From Litoditis marina (taxonomy: Eukaryota > Nematoda > Chromadorea > Rhabditida > Rhabditidae): DNA of 64,000 bases. The notes beneath the pieces were generated by a model. That model saw only the letters and a program-made list of their open reading frames with translations. It was not told where the DNA came from and made no database searches. A program made the translations under genes and the position numbers. The stretch lies in assembly GCA_964036275.1 (NCBI GenBank), contig OZ038436.1, forward strand, positions 1,698,214 to 1,762,213, read 5' to 3'. Shown piece by piece: positions 35,518-50,121 of this stretch (position 1 is its first letter; each line of letters starts with the position of its first letter).

Positions 35518-37929
35518 CTGGAGAAGTTACTGATCAACAAGTCAAGTTCTAATACTCTCTGAATTCACTTATTCTCTCAATAGTACAGCAAAAAGATGGC
35601 CAAATATAACCTACTTTTTGTTGAGTTTATTTTGCGGACTCGTTCTTTCTAGAGATACAATACATAACTGCTACACTACATTGTGCAAGTTCCTCACTTC
35701 TGCTAATATTCTAGTAATATATCAATGCTAGAGAAACGAAACAATGAAAATAGGAGAAGAACTAGTCTGGTATCAGTTGAACGAGGTATGTTCGATGAAA
35801 AGTGGTAAGATGGAATGTGTTAACATTCAAACAATGATTTAAACTGTAAGTTGTAAGTGCAATGATGTTAACCTTATCGACAATAGGAGCTATTCGGTTT
35901 CTTTTATGTGAACAAAATATTAAGTGTTTCGGTACTGAGTGCAAAAGGAACCTCGAAATATGTAGGAAGAATGAAACATTGAGACGAAGCAAGCGGGGCT
36001 GCGCGTGTACTACTGCCAATATTGGTCTCAAACTGACGAACTCGAAAAAGCTCGTGAATCGGGCGCCAAACGGACTCATTCGACTTTTTCAATGGAATTT
36101 GATATTTTTCTTCGATTCTTCAACTATTTACATATAAGTTAGACACTGCTCTAATTCACTCGGCTGTGATAATCTACTATGTTTCGAATCATGCCACTAA
36201 ATATTGGTCAGGTTTAGGGAACATAACTTCCATTTAGTAAAGTAAGTCCACTTCACCTCAGTTTTGGGGTAAACAGTGTACTTGTTATTCTCGGAGAGAG
36301 TCAAAAACAAGGCAACCCTTTGAACTAGCAAAGTACATCGATCGTTGAGACTTGGTTAGAACGTGGAAATGAAGATAAAATAATGCACTGAATGTGCCAT
36401 ATTTGTTATGTGTGTATTTGTATGTCAACCGACTGTAAGCCAAAGCTATTCTCAAACGGAAGGTATACTTCTAGAAGCGATTGGAACATTTATCCCTCGA
36501 CCTTCACAGCAAATCTCGGTTGAGAAGGATTTTAAGACAAGACAGGAGGACATACAAGAAGTGAGTTGTAAATGAAGTTCCAAGATTCAGTATCGTATTT
36601 TTGTTGACACAAATCTGAGAGGAGATATAATTAACGTCACAAGTGAAGCGGTGGCGTATTGAATTCTGAAAATTCTGCTGTGTTTTTCAATAGAGATTTT
36701 CTCCAACAGGGAAAAAATGTCCAATGAACACGATTCTAAGAGTAGCGTAACAATAGTAAATATGTTTCGAACCCGATGTGTACTTTGAGCGAAACGCATG
36801 AGAGCTAACTTGAATCATTTCTGATAAGCTGGAACTATAATTTGGAAAAAAGACACATCAGAATAAGTTTATCCCACAGAAATGTGGATTACTGATAGTT
36901 CACCATGTTTTCTCGAGATACTAGGAGAATAGCAATAACATTGATTTTAGAACTTTTCGTCTAACAGAATGTTTACGAGAAATGCAGCGAAATCAAACTA
37001 CAAATACAGCAGAAAAGTACCCCGAACAGTTGAAGATAGCTCAACCTCGAGTGATGCCTATGATTTTTTCGATCCGTGTTAATCACTTAATCACTGATGT
37101 TTACGATAATAGTAGTCGAGCAACGTTCAAAAAAATACTGTTTTGTGAATTAGCTCTGTGTTTAACACTTGAATATTTGTTGAGTTTGAGTACATCCGCT
37201 TACGAGATTAAGTTCAACCAGACGCTCTTTCGAATTTGTCAGTTCAGATTATACCAGTTCACCTATTCACCTTCGAAAATTTCATATTCTAAGAAGATAC
37301 TCAAAATATATCAATTAAAATGAAACTGCTACGAACACTCTTCGTATTATAATAAAAATGCAAAAAAAAACTCACATTGTATTGATTGTATTAATTCAAA
37401 TGACAGTTTTGAACATAATGTTATCAATGTTATCATTAACCGCGGTTTCTCTCGTAACTCTGTTTTTTTTCAGAAATGTCAACAAGATTGATCGTCTACA
37501 AATTTATTCCTCATCCTTCCCTCAATTTCGGATCAAGTTGTTTTTGTGGCGTACGATGGAAACAATGAATGGGAACAGAGGCTTTTCACTTCTACCCCTT
37601 CATTAGAAGATAAATGTTAACATGTGTTCGTCTGGATCAAAACGGGAAATGAATACCGCAGTTAGGAGAACCGGTCATACGAAGCCCTAGCTCACCTCGA
37701 ATGGTCGATATTTACGATTAACTATGGCGATATTAGCAAGAAAACACTGTAGACCCCAAATATATTTTTCAAAAGAGAGAAGAGGGAATTTTCTTATTTG
37801 AGTTCAATCAATAAGTTAACGTCATGGATGATAAGAAAATTTGCCTTTTTGGGAAAAGATTATTTTCGGATTATCAAGTGCTTCCGCATTTCAACAGATT
37901 ATCGTTCGAACGTTTTGTCTATCAGCAAT
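35518..37929. other. intergenic
   Basis: Up to about 36130 it is duplicated intron from a gene-G-like paralog (shared GAATGAAACATTGAGACGA). 36200-37600 shows no gene or repeat I can support. From about 37650 it matches the gene A upstream region, including TGATAAG at 37829-37835 and TTATCA at 37871-37876. Confidence 0.5.
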
Positions 37930-40339
37930 ATGCTTGCTGGCAGTATTCTATTGTTAACATTCCTCCCAAGTGAGTAACTGAACACTATCTCATGAAATAA
38001 TTAATAACACCCAATTAAACCTGATTAGTTCAGTGACGATCTGAATAGTTTCTGGTACCGTGAAGTTTTTAACTAACGCGTTCCTGTGTTGCAGCCACGA
38101 GACTAATAGTTGTTCGAGAAATGTCATCTTATTGTATTTTATATCCACTCCAATTTGAATAGACAAAGAGGCCATGTTCGAGTGGATTTTTGACGAGTTT
38201 GTTTCTCCTTATTCGCAAGCTCAAGTTGAGTTGAGCTGGCGAGATCACATATATGAAAAAGTGGTGGAGAAAAAACATATTCAGGGTTAGCGATCTCAAT
38301 GGGGTGGCTCCAAAAATGAAAATCATCACAAAAAATGTTTTGTCAATTAGAAATTTCAAATGAACACAATTCCTAGTTCATAATCATATTGTGGAGTTAG
38401 AACAAAATAAGGAAGGTGTGATACAACATATTGAGTTTTACACACGTTTAATTTTTTCTGGAGGTATTGAGGAAGGAGGATATTTTAAAAGTATATTGTG
38501 CTTCTACGATCATTGACTCAGCCAAACTCAGGTTGGCAAGCATGAACACAAACAAACTGCTGTTCTGGTTGTGGTTCAATGTCTTGGTTAAAGGAGACCG
38601 GAGAGCAACATGGGGTCTCGTAAAGCTGCTGTATCCTACTTTTGATTGGACGCGTTGCGTGTTGCGCGGCATTGTCATATTGGGTCACGTGGACTGATCA
38701 AAATAATATACGAGTTATTTGTGCTCTCTGATCTCAATACAGTTGAAAGCAGCTCGAAACAAAACCTCTGTGCAAGTTGTGTTCCGGTCTCCTTTAATTA
38801 AGTTCTGTACGGACCCACACGTTCCAGTCATTTTCATTACTCAGTTTTTTCATTTTCAAGACACACGTGCATTATCAATATCCCCTAAGAGAATCAAACT
38901 CACATCTCCTTCTGTATCTCGGAACCTGCGAAATAGAGACGACTTTCAAGGTGGATGTGGACCGTAAGTGTTTTTTTTTCTCTCATGAAACTGCAAATTT
39001 GTCATCGCTCATTTAAAACATCTTACTGTATGTATCGGTTCGTGACATGTTCACTATTAGGGTTTGCGAAGATAAAATCTCGATTTTTCGAGTTTTCTAC
39101 TTTGGGCAGAAATTGAGTTTCGTGTTTCAAATTCGTCGAGTTTTGTGTTCGATATTAACAACCCTAGGCACTATCGTAATTTTTATTTGTAGGCAGATCA
39201 CTTAATTTGAAGATGTTGAGAAATGTTGAGATTGCATATGCCTCGGTGTGTGGCGGAAATGTGAAAAGGTCTTTTGCCATTCCGACTCGAATATTCCCCT
39301 CTTTTTGCGAACCGTTTTATTCCTAAACTGTTTCGAGTGATGACGATTTCGTAAATACAGATCATGATCAGAGTAATTTATATTTATGTTCAGTTCTGAC
39401 CACTCAGAAGTATTCGAACTGATGTGACTACGGTAAATTTTGGAATGACGTCATTTTTCTCTTGGATGCGTCTGAAAACTCGCACGCGGCTGGCTTGACC
39501 AAGGTAAAAATCGACAATTATCTTGAAAACTCAAATAGATACTTTTTTTTGTCAAAAACTATGGGAGAGTGGCTTATTTTTCCTATCTTTGTAGTCACCC
39601 AGCGATTCGGTATCTTGGGGGAAAATTCAATGAACACATATGTTTTTGGGTACCTGGAAAAAGTCATTCAAAATTAAAAGTCATTAAAATAAAAGTCATT
39701 CAAAAGTAAAAATCATTAATTCACTTTTAGTCAGGATTTGAAAAATTATTTCTGATTCTCAACTGTTTCTGTACTTAATGACTTTTACTTTCAAATGACT
39801 TTTACTTTAATGACTTTTAATTTTGAATGACTCATTCTTGTTGCCATGTTTTTGTCCTCTCTGAGACACTATTCATGATTTGAAAAAATCTGAACTTAAG
39901 AGAGTTCATCTCAATTTGGTTGAATGTTTTTATTTCAGATGTGGGGTCTGGTTCAGTCAATGACTTCGTGGTTCAACGTACAAAACACAAGTCACACCAC
40001 CACGGTAAGCATACTTGAATGTTTCGGTAGTAGTTTAAGTCTGCAGAACTAAAACGTCAGTGTTATGTTCGTGCCCAAGTGAACACAAAAAAAGAACAGC
40101 CTTGTTAGATTCTCTATTTCCAGAACAACTAGGACATGTTACTCTCTCTCTTGCAGTTGTCGAGTGCAGCGTGCCGAAACTGGTACTCCTTTAGCGCTCC
40201 TTCCAGAGATGTCAACGGTTCTTGTGTGTACGAAAACAACGGAAAATGGATTCCAACGGACTGTAGAAATGGATTCGAATATATTTGCGAATCTCAGCCT
40301 TGTGACACAACCCACTATTGCTCTTTCACAGAACATTAA
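37930..40339 (+). pseudogene. gene E: gene-A paralog with internal deletion
   Basis: Retains exon 1 (37930-37969, MLAGSILLLTFLP), exon 2 (38861-38963), exon 3 (39423-39503, CDYGKFWNDVIFLLDASEN), exon 4 (39939-40004) and the terminal exon (40157-40339, LSSAACRNWYSFSAPSRD ... SFTEH stop). The first bases of exon 5 run straight into intron 11 near 40126-40155, so exons 5-11 (most of the VWA domain and the first half of the CTLD) are deleted. Exon 3 also lacks its AG acceptor, and a TGA sits immediately ahead of the cysteine codon. The promoter is preserved. Exon 4 and the last exon share phase 0, so a short transcript is conceivable but unlikely to fold. Confidence 0.78.
39662..39832. mobile_element. 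foldback element in gene E intron 3
   Basis: Left arm 39662-39720 and right arm 39775-39832 are inverted copies built from AGTCATTCAAAATTAAAAG and AAGTCATT units. Gene A has no counterpart, so it inserted after the duplication or was lost from A. Confidence 0.75.
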
Positions 40340-40563
40340 AAAATCAAATTTCTTATTATGGTGGCTGGTTCGAAAAAGCGTAGTTACTCAACAATTCTCC
40401 ATTAGGTATACCTTGTTGCATAATGAGAGGTCTGAACGTGTTTGTTTTACTTGGTGCTATAGGGTATTGTTCTAACTATATTTCTCGAATCAAATCAACA
40501 AACATTCATTCTAATGTCGAACATGTGATTGTCCGCTTAATGGCCAATTCAACTCGGGTAAGT

Positions 40564-43500
40564 TTAAATCCCCCAGACCAACAACTGGATGATCACAAAC
40601 AGATAGATACTACATCCATTTGATGTCATTGTAGTTACAATCGGACGTTGGGTAGTTGTCTTGGAACGTGTAGAAGTGAGCACAGTAGTTGTAGTTTGTA
40701 CTGTCGTGATGGGTTTGGCACTAATCACAAGTGCGGGATCAGAACTAGGATCGCCTGAAAATTCAATATTCGTACTTAATTGAAGTGATGTTGTGAACAT
40801 TTCTTGTTTGTTTTGCAACACTGTTTGTGGAAAAAAACACTGTAACACATTGTAATTTTGGCCTTGTAATTGACGGAAAGAAGAGTGAAGTCAAATCATT
40901 GAAGGTTAGTAAAAAGTGGGGGAACCAGCAAACCTGTGAGTTGTGTTTGATTTGACCTACAAATCAGCAGAAAGTGAACAATACAGATTGTTGTGATATT
41001 GTATTATAAGTATTCTGCAAAATTGGAACAACTCCATTGTTACACAACGGCCCACGAAGCCCGAATAATATTTTACAATTAGTCGATAGGTTATTTTACG
41101 TGTACTTCCATTTAATGTGTGTGTTGTGAACCATTGTGTAACAAGTATTGTTCTACTTCTGCAGAATACTTTCAATACAATATCACAACAATCTGTATCG
41201 TTCACTTTTTGCTGATATAGAGGTCAAACCAAACACAACTCACACGTTTGTTGGTTCCTCCATTTTCCACAAACTGTTCTCTCTTTGCTAGTTGTACTCT
41301 CACAACTACCCGTCTTGCCAACGAAGCTCTTAATATACTGAACATGTGCACTTTTATTATATGAGAAATCCCAAGTATTTTGGTGCAAAACGTGAAATGC
41401 AGACCCTAGAAATAACAGACAAGCTTAATTGAAGTAACTCCGAAAAACGATTGTTCAGTTCAAACGTTCTGATTGACGACAGTGTGTGTACAGGGTTGCC
41501 GCCATAGGTGCGCGCGACTCGCACCACTGCTAAATTTGGGTTTTCGATAATGATATACTTACGTGGTAGCAAGAAGCCGACTAGACACTAATACTTTTTG
41601 AGTTATCAATTTGCTCACCGAGTGATCATCATTAACTATTCTAAAGTTTAAACGATATCACGATCAACGATTTCGTGTGTTGCCGTTTTAAGCGTCTTTT
41701 CGGCGAACTAAGATCCAATTTTTAGTTTGGCAACAGGTGATCAACATTTTATAATGAACTAGTCAACTAACTTTGATTTAATTTATTTAAATGGACAATA
41801 ATTCTCGGTTATTCTGGTTTTCGCGCCATGCGCAAATGATAAACTATATTATGAACTATAAATTTGGCGCGACAGGCTAACTTTGCCCCCAGAACATATG
41901 TTCAAGTTTTCCAATACGATGCAGACACATTTCCGTGAGGTCATCTCGTCTTGAAATTGCTAGCACGTATAATAGAAGTGAAACATTTGAGCTACGTCTT
42001 GGTGCCACCTAAATACACAATGACGTTTTAGGGCTATTTTGTTTACTTCACACACGAGCTTTTGAGGTAAACTAACAGTGATTGTAGGAGTAAACATTTA
42101 AACATTTTCTCGGAATGACGGTGAGTGTATTCAAATATTACAGACAATTTCTGGTTTACCTTGGTTCCAGAATTTTTTTTTATGAATTTTGCGATACGTT
42201 CTTGATGAGTTTTTGATGAACATTGTGAGAACGAATTCGGTCTTTACTTAACTTTTTTTGGAATTACCGTGAAAAATGACGTTCGGAAAAATGGCGCGTG
42301 AAAAACTCACGAAGATGCTCATAGCTCAGAACACCATTCTTCTAATGTGAATGAAGAGAAGTTGATGAGTTTTTACGGGGAAAAATACGGTTAGAGTTGT
42401 TTACTCACACGGAGATGTATCCATACACGTCTTCTTGGCAATACAATAAGCGACTCCTGGGGGCGGGTTGGTCAAATCCGGGATTCGGTACACTGTCCAC
42501 GCATTCGAATGAGCCTGAGGAAATGCCTTCGGAAATGCTTTGCAAGTATTCACAAATTTCTATTCACCCAAAACTGGGAGCAACCAGTTTTTCAAAGCTT
42601 CATTAATTAATGGTCCACGCCAGCATGCAAATTGAAAACATAGTGAACCGCCTATGAATGACTCATTGTTTATTAGTTCTGAATATATATATATATATAT
42701 ACATATAGAAGAAAGAAAACGAACATCCCAAGTTTTATTGTAAATTTTTTAGCGAATGTTCGAATTTCTCAATCTGCAGGTCCGCGGTAGTACCGCGCAG
42801 TCGTGCGGTAAACCCGCGGACGTGTAACCTGTTGAGCCGCGGTTGCGTTTTCAACCTTTATAAATAAATGTTGCTCAAATTATGTCTTCGTTTGTAATTC
42901 TTTTCTCTATTCATATTTGAGACTTCGAACATTATGATGAACTTAATAAATCTAACTACAATGATCAAGACAGCCCGCATATCCGCAACCTCAAATTGCA
43001 TTACGGTAGGTGCGCATATACGCAGAGGTACCGCCCGATTTCCGATGAAACCCATGAGTGATGAAATGATGAAGTGAGTGATGAAGTGAATTCCATCATT
43101 TAATTTTAATGGTCACTTTTTACACTCATTTTCTGATAGTAACTACCCAAGTAGAATTGGGAAATGACCTTATCTCGATTTCAATGCTAGCGTGAATATC
43201 TGCCTTCAACAGCATACTAGACAGGCAAACGATAAGAACGAATCTAAAGAATTCACGGTGTATGTTGTTACTTTATCTCGGAATGTTCTCAGTTTGATTC
43301 CGTTGAAACTCGGTCAAACTTCGTGAATTACGGTCTTCACCGCGATCAAACTACAACAAATATTTGTCGCTACGTATATACCTCCAGTGTGGCGGATGCT
43401 CCCTCGAGTGCGATCATCGTAATGAACGGATCGGTCATGTTGTTGTTCACGAAAGCGGCCGCATTCTCTATATCATTGTCATCTCTGCAAGGGTTTAAAG

Positions 43501-46500
43501 ATCAAAGTTCACCGAGCTATAAGCTACAATCATAGTATGAAGTTAATGCGCCTAGATTACAGAACATAAGAACACTAAAAGTTGACCTACTGCTCTTCTA
43601 CAAGGTTTCATGGTGCAGATAATTGATGTTTAGGCGCGCGTGATGTTTAGGTACTCCGCGGTACCTAAAAAAGCGTTTCTTAGAGACCTCCTTCGAGAAA
43701 ACAACTTCAAAAAATACAAAATTGATCAATAACCAACTTTATAGATGGTATTCATTATGTTTAATTCATTAATCATTAATGTAATAACTTCGTTCTAGTC
43801 AGCTGTATTTGATTTCCCCTCTCTGACACTTTTTCAGTACGGCCTGGCCCGAAACGTGCAAGCTACCCAAGTCTGCCAGAGCCTGAGCATTATCGCGCTA
43901 GACGCGCGTTTGATGACAACTTCATTGCCCTTCATTACATTACCGTCATAAGTGTGGCGTGGCAAACGGATTCAGTTTCCAAATTCACTTATCGAGTTAT
44001 TGAAACATCCATTCATTCCTCTTCATACTTTATTTGTTTTCTATGCATGAAATAACCCTATCCAATATTAATTTGAATGAGACAATACTGAAGCGTTTGA
44101 TTGAATATGCCGTTACTTCGAAATGAGGCACTCTGTAAAAATTTATAAACAACGCTCACGTTTCGTGTCTTGTTGTGTTAGTTTCTCACCTATTTCATTG
44201 CTCATTTTGCTCATCATTCATTGTGAGAGGAGGTAACTTTGAAGAACTGTATTTTCCTAAAACTGTACTCGCAAATAGATATAGATTTCATTCTACTCTG
44301 TTCTGTTTCTTGTTTTCTCTGGTTGTAACCTCATATTTTGCTGTTTTCTTTTCTGTTATCACTAATTATATGGGTTAAATTAGTTGATTGGACAAAATTT
44401 TCCATTAAAAAGATAGGAAAAACTCACGTTGAAGCGGTGAATATAAACAACGGGGCGGGATAAATTTCATCGATGTAAACTTGGAGAAGTCTGGAAATTA
44501 ATCTTCATAACAACACAAAAGTTCTATCGAGTCACTACGATGTTTGTTCGAACTCTACAGTTACAGTTTTTTTGATTCGAGCTCCGACTGTGTAAGAAGC
44601 ATTTCTCGGGCAGCGCTTAGCGCTGTGCCTGATTTGTCTTTGGTACAGCGAATGAGCGCTACCATTTTTCAACATTTAAACACTAAACACTATGTATTTC
44701 AAAGCGATAAAGAGAATAGTTTTGTCAGCATGTGCAATCAACTACTTAGAAAGCTATCTCTCCCGTTTTTGTGACATCATCATAATGAGATTTCTACTCT
44801 CAACTGTTTTCCTTTTGGTGGCAGTGTTCCTGGAAAGTATGCACTGTTTGATGCTCCGTTGAAGCCCCCACTTTCTAAAGAATTCAATCTGTCTTTTTTC
44901 ATAGAGAGGTGCGATGCGGTACCCCTGATTTTCTTCCAGAGATATATATATATATATATATATATAATGAAAACAGAAGGAAGGTTTTGTGAGTGGTAGA
45001 AGTACCAGCGAAACTGGTAAGACACTAGGGATGACAATCGAGTTCAAAATTTCAAGTTTTCGAGTTCTAAAGTTTCGAGTATCTTTAGGTTTTCGATGTT
45101 GCGAGTTCTGGAGAAAATCGAGTTTTCGAGTTTTCGAGTTTTGGACGCTCCAAATTTTCCTCATCTTCTAAAGTTTTTTTTCAGTCGAGTCCAGTTTCCA
45201 GTTTGTCTTTAAATACCCTGAAAGAGAAGTACTCAGAGGAACTATTTTCGAGCGTATTGGCTCGTTTCTTCATTGAACTGTAAACAGCGAGGCTGATATC
45301 ATTTTCACTTCATTTCTTGCACGACCATTGCGCAATAAAATGACTATTATACCTCGTGAGGGTGCCATCACCACTACCGTATTTCTGATAGGCGCCCAGC
45401 ATATTGTCCAGCTCGGAGCAGGCTACAGAGGAATTGGGAGCATATCTCCACACTGAGGAACTTCCACCTACTCCAAATGCAGCGTACAATTCCTGAAAAA
45501 ACGAGTTAAGCGAACTAGAGAAAAAACAGAATAACAATGTTCATGGCTACGTGTAATAGAATAGAATAGAGTAAAATAGAATATATTTATTCGACATGTG
45601 ACTTTCCACATTTTGAAATGTGGCACTCCAATTGTTGGATCATGTTGGATAATAGATCAAAATTATTTTTCAAAACAAAAAAGGTAGATGAGAATGCATA
45701 TGCACATTTTTCTTAATGACACCTACATTTTGATGAATTGAGAAAGGTTTACGTGACTGTATTCATCACTCGGAATTGCGGGTTTATAATGTTATTTTAC
45801 TTGTGTTCCCTTTTCCGTATCCTGTATTTGTTTCGAAAAACTTGACCAATTAGTTTTCAACAACTGGGCTACAGTGGAATTTCGAGAAATCGACGGGATA
45901 ATTTTCCATGTAAATGAGACCAACTCTCTTAAACCTAACTTTTAGAACTCCATGTTTGACAGTGAGAATGGAAGAGGAGTGATAAATATAACATCTAAAG
46001 TTTCAGCTCACCTTTTGGTATGGATTGAAATAAGGATTGAACACTCCAATGTTTCCAACTATGTTCCGGGCAACATAATCGATTTCCTGTAAAAGATACC
46101 TACATTGTTTCAAAAAACCGAAAAAAACCACCTGAACGTACTAAAGATACAACTAGGGTTGTTAATCGAGTTCGAAATTTCGAGTTTTCGAGTTTTCGAG
46201 TTTTCGAGTTTTCTAGTTTTGGGAAATTTCGAGTTTTCGAGTTTTCGAGTTTTAAGAAATTTCGAGTTTTCGAGTTTTCGAGTTTTTGAGTTTTGGGAAA
46301 TTCCGAGTATTCGAGTTTTCGAGTTGTCGCGTTTTTGGAAAATTTCGAGTTTTCGAGTTTTCGAGTTTTCGAGTTTTGAGAAATTTCGAGTTTTCGAGTT
46401 TCGAGTTCGACTCTAACAACCCTAGATACAACTCTCGTAAATGTGAACAAATTTGAGTTGCAGTTAGAGTTGTCTAAGATGAACAACTAAAACCGCCGAA

Positions 46501-49500
46501 ATCATGATAATTGTGAGAATTTCGGTTTCATTGTGGTCGGTGAACGCATCATGTTAGCCTGAGAGATGAACCAAAATGAAACTATAGACACAGAAGAATA
46601 GAAAGCAAAGACCGGTGTTGATTGTCTTAAAGAAACCGTTCCGCTATAATCTGAGTTTCACGAAAAATTCAAAAAAGCTCAAAAAAGTTTTTCAATGTCA
46701 TCGCATACACCATGAAAAAACTTTCATATTGAAAATTTGTAAAGTTTGCATAACATCAAGCTTAAAAAAGAGGACATGAACATTTTCACTGTGACGCAAC
46801 TTGACTTGGTTCTTTTACGTCCAGATTTATTTTCATTTTGCACTCTCTAATTGTGTTTTCGTGTATGGGAGAAAGTTTAAAAAAAAATTTGTACTTCTAT
46901 AGGCTATTTGGAGCACACCCCGTACGCAACCCCCCTATCGGTGCCATTACGTAAGCCGCTTTTCTGAGTAAACGAAGCAAGATAGAGATATGAAAGTATA
47001 TATTTTTGATAATGGTTTTCATTTGCCAAAAGGTCAGATTGTTAACTCATAAGTCAAAATTAGAGCGGGACGGATTCTTTAATAGCGAATTAGTGCGACT
47101 TAACATGTTGGAAGCCCCACAACAAAAATAAACATGAGAAAATGCTCGTCGAGGACTTTATTAGAATCTTCTAAGAAGTGTAAATATTATTGTATGATTC
47201 AATATGTGCTGTAAACACGTAATATTACAAACTCAGTTTGCTGAGTTATGGAAGCTGCTTAGAACCCTGCGCAGAATGTAACAGGGTCATAAAACTGGGC
47301 ATATACTGAAATATTATCATGTGTTGTAGTCCCACTCTAGTTTTATACAATTTTAATTAAAATTTAGCTGAACAGACTATACTTGAACAATTGTTTTGAC
47401 CTACCGTTTGAACCTGACTTGGTGTGAGATAAGAAGAGGTATCTATCCAAAACACTGACGTCTCAGGCACATATGTAGATGTACAGTTAAAGAGCGGCTC
47501 AGAACGATCACAGACGAGACCTAAACTTGCAACACTTGGCTGCGGTGAAGGGGTAGGCATCGCGGTTGGGGACGGATGGGAAGTGGTAGACCCAGCTGGA
47601 TCACCTGAACAGAAAATACAATACTAAAAACACAAACAATACTTTACTGTGTTGCTGAATTGATTTTTGTTCCATCAAATTGCAAATACCAATTTACCAA
47701 AAAAAATTGCTTCTGGGAGTGAAAAATTCGAGCAATGTCTTGGTACCCCTACAAAGTGTCAATGATTGTTGCTGTTCTGTTTGTACTTTGTTTGAATAAT
47801 TTTGCGATAATCACTTTTGTTAAGTTTTTATTTCGAAAACATTGTGAGAATGATTTGGGTTTCTACCTGGTTTCGTTTGAAATGACATTAAAATGGTGTT
47901 ACACTCTTATGGATAAATGCTCATACATCAAAACCACATTGTTGTTCTAGTGAATGAAGAGTGTTTTGCTCACACGGAGATTTATAATAGCACGTCCTTT
48001 TGGAAATACAGTAAGCGACTTCGGGAGGCGGGTTGGTCAAATCCGGGATCCGGTACACTTGCCACGCATTCGAATGAGCCTAAGGAAATGCTGACTCAAA
48101 CTAGTAGATACTATTTTGTATTTTACGTCTGGGGTAGTTGATCTACACTTTTGCAAAATTCACGAAACTATATTCTCTTAAAACTGAAAACAAACGGTGT
48201 TTGCAGGCCTTCATCATCTAGGAGTTAACTGGATGGGCAAATGAAGAGAACAAATCTTGCATATCTCAGAACAACCATTGAAAATGTTGTTGCCATACCC
48301 CGATATGTTCGTTCTGTGGCATTCCGGTCGAACTTCGTGAATTACGGTCTTCACCACGATCAAACTACAACAAATATTGGTCGCTACGTATATACCTCCA
48401 GTCTGGCGGATGCTCCCTCGAGTGCGATCATCGTAATATACGGATTGGTCATGTTGGTGGTCACGAAAGCGGCCGCATCGTCTATGTCATTGTCATCTCT
48501 GCAAGGGTTCAGAGATCAAAGTTCACCGAGCTATGAATACTAAAAATTAATATACTGCTCTATAACAAGGTTCCTTGGATCAAAGGGATTCATGTGAAAT
48601 CCTTAACCTTGTTCTGAGGAAGCGATAGACGGAGGATCGAATGAAAGTCCCGGGATGTAACAGCATACCGTGTATCGAAACAGTCTACATGATATCGGTC
48701 TACTGTTTCAAATTGAGACTAATGCGGAATAATTGAAAACTTACTCTTTATCGGACTTGTTTTACCCTTCTATATGTTAACCTACGTTTACTACGTTATC
48801 CATTCCCAACGCGATCTTCAATTCAGGATGTGATATCTCCCATACTTTTCAGCTTGAATCGAATTACATTCCAAGTTCAACATATCCGAGGAAATTTTAG
48901 ATTTTCTTGCCAATCATCTTGTTTTTCTGTTCTCAGCTGATAGAACCATGTGCATGATATTGAAGTTGTTAACCGTGCTCCTATGCTAATATCCCCATCT
49001 ATCCACAAAGAAATGGAAGTATGAAATGTGAACCACACATCGGGCTAGGAAGAAAAGGTAAATAGCTTTCTGAGGCAAAACGTAATAGCTTTTTTCAGTT
49101 CGAACAAGTGTACCTATTTCGCATAATTTGTACATACTTTAGTATGATTCCACGCGCGCTACCTCAAGTTTAGCATTCTCGAAGTGTATAAAGGGGGCCT
49201 GCAATGAATGCCGAATTTCGCTAACGGCGTTAGCCGAAAGGCACGAGATTCAGAGAAGTGCGCGCAATCAATATTCATTCACTCCGAATCATCCTCTGCG
49301 TCCCTGACAGTATGCAGAAAACTAGTGAAATTTTGAAAACAGAGCTTTGAATCGGACATTCCAGTAAGAAAATACCATCTATCGAATTGTCTCAGTTCGA
49401 TCTTCCATTTGAAAATTCATTGCAGCCCCCCTTTAACAATGATATCAATAAACCGAGTAAACTCACGTTGAAGCGGTGAAGATGAAAAATTTGTGGAAAT

Positions 49501-50062
49501 CGTATGATTTGTTCATATATTCGATAACTCTGGAAATTATTCAATAATCAACATACAGTCATACTGAATTTCTACAGATCTATAATACAAATCCGATATC
49601 TGTACATTGAAACTCTACAAATACCCATATCCGATTCAAGTTTCGAGTTGGTCAGGAACATGTTTGAATTCCATTCATGATAGGGAGAAGTGAAAATCAA
49701 GTGCGTCAACCCTGACTTCTTCACAAAAAGTTGTGTAATTAAATTAGAAGGAGGGTTTTGTAATCATGCTGAATGAGTTCCATTGAGACTGGAAAGGAAT
49801 GTTCACACGAGCAATTCTTGGGTGTTTTCGGATCGTTCTGCTCTGTAACTGTAATCAATGTCGCTAATAAGACGTCTATTTTATTTCTTCTACGATCACA
49901 CATAAATATCGTACTTCAGGAGCGGAAATGAGCCATTCTGGTAAGCATTGAGCAGCGCATTTAGGTCCCAACAAGCTTCAGTGGAATTGACAACATCGGC
50001 TGTGGAACTCACGAGACCATATCCAAATGTGCCGTACGCTTGCTGAAAAAACAGAAAGCACG

Positions 50063-50121
<59 letters not shown>

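Larger units (their letters stand above)
37650..41880. repeat. right copy of the segmental duplication (gene E plus gene F 3' end)
   Basis: Aligns with 300-7650 in the same order and orientation. It differs by the internal deletion in gene E, a foldback insertion at 39662-39832, and extra sequence at about 41480-41650. Confidence 0.75.

Noticed and set aside
46100..46486. 128-codon open frame and its opposite-strand partner
   Set aside because: Translation of the CGAGTTTT repeat; periodic low-complexity protein with no gene structure.
47405..47604. Separate gene starting at the second VWA unit of gene F
   Set aside because: No signal peptide or start fits; the exon begins with a good acceptor in the phase left by exon 7 (TGT-GAT), giving one continuous frame.
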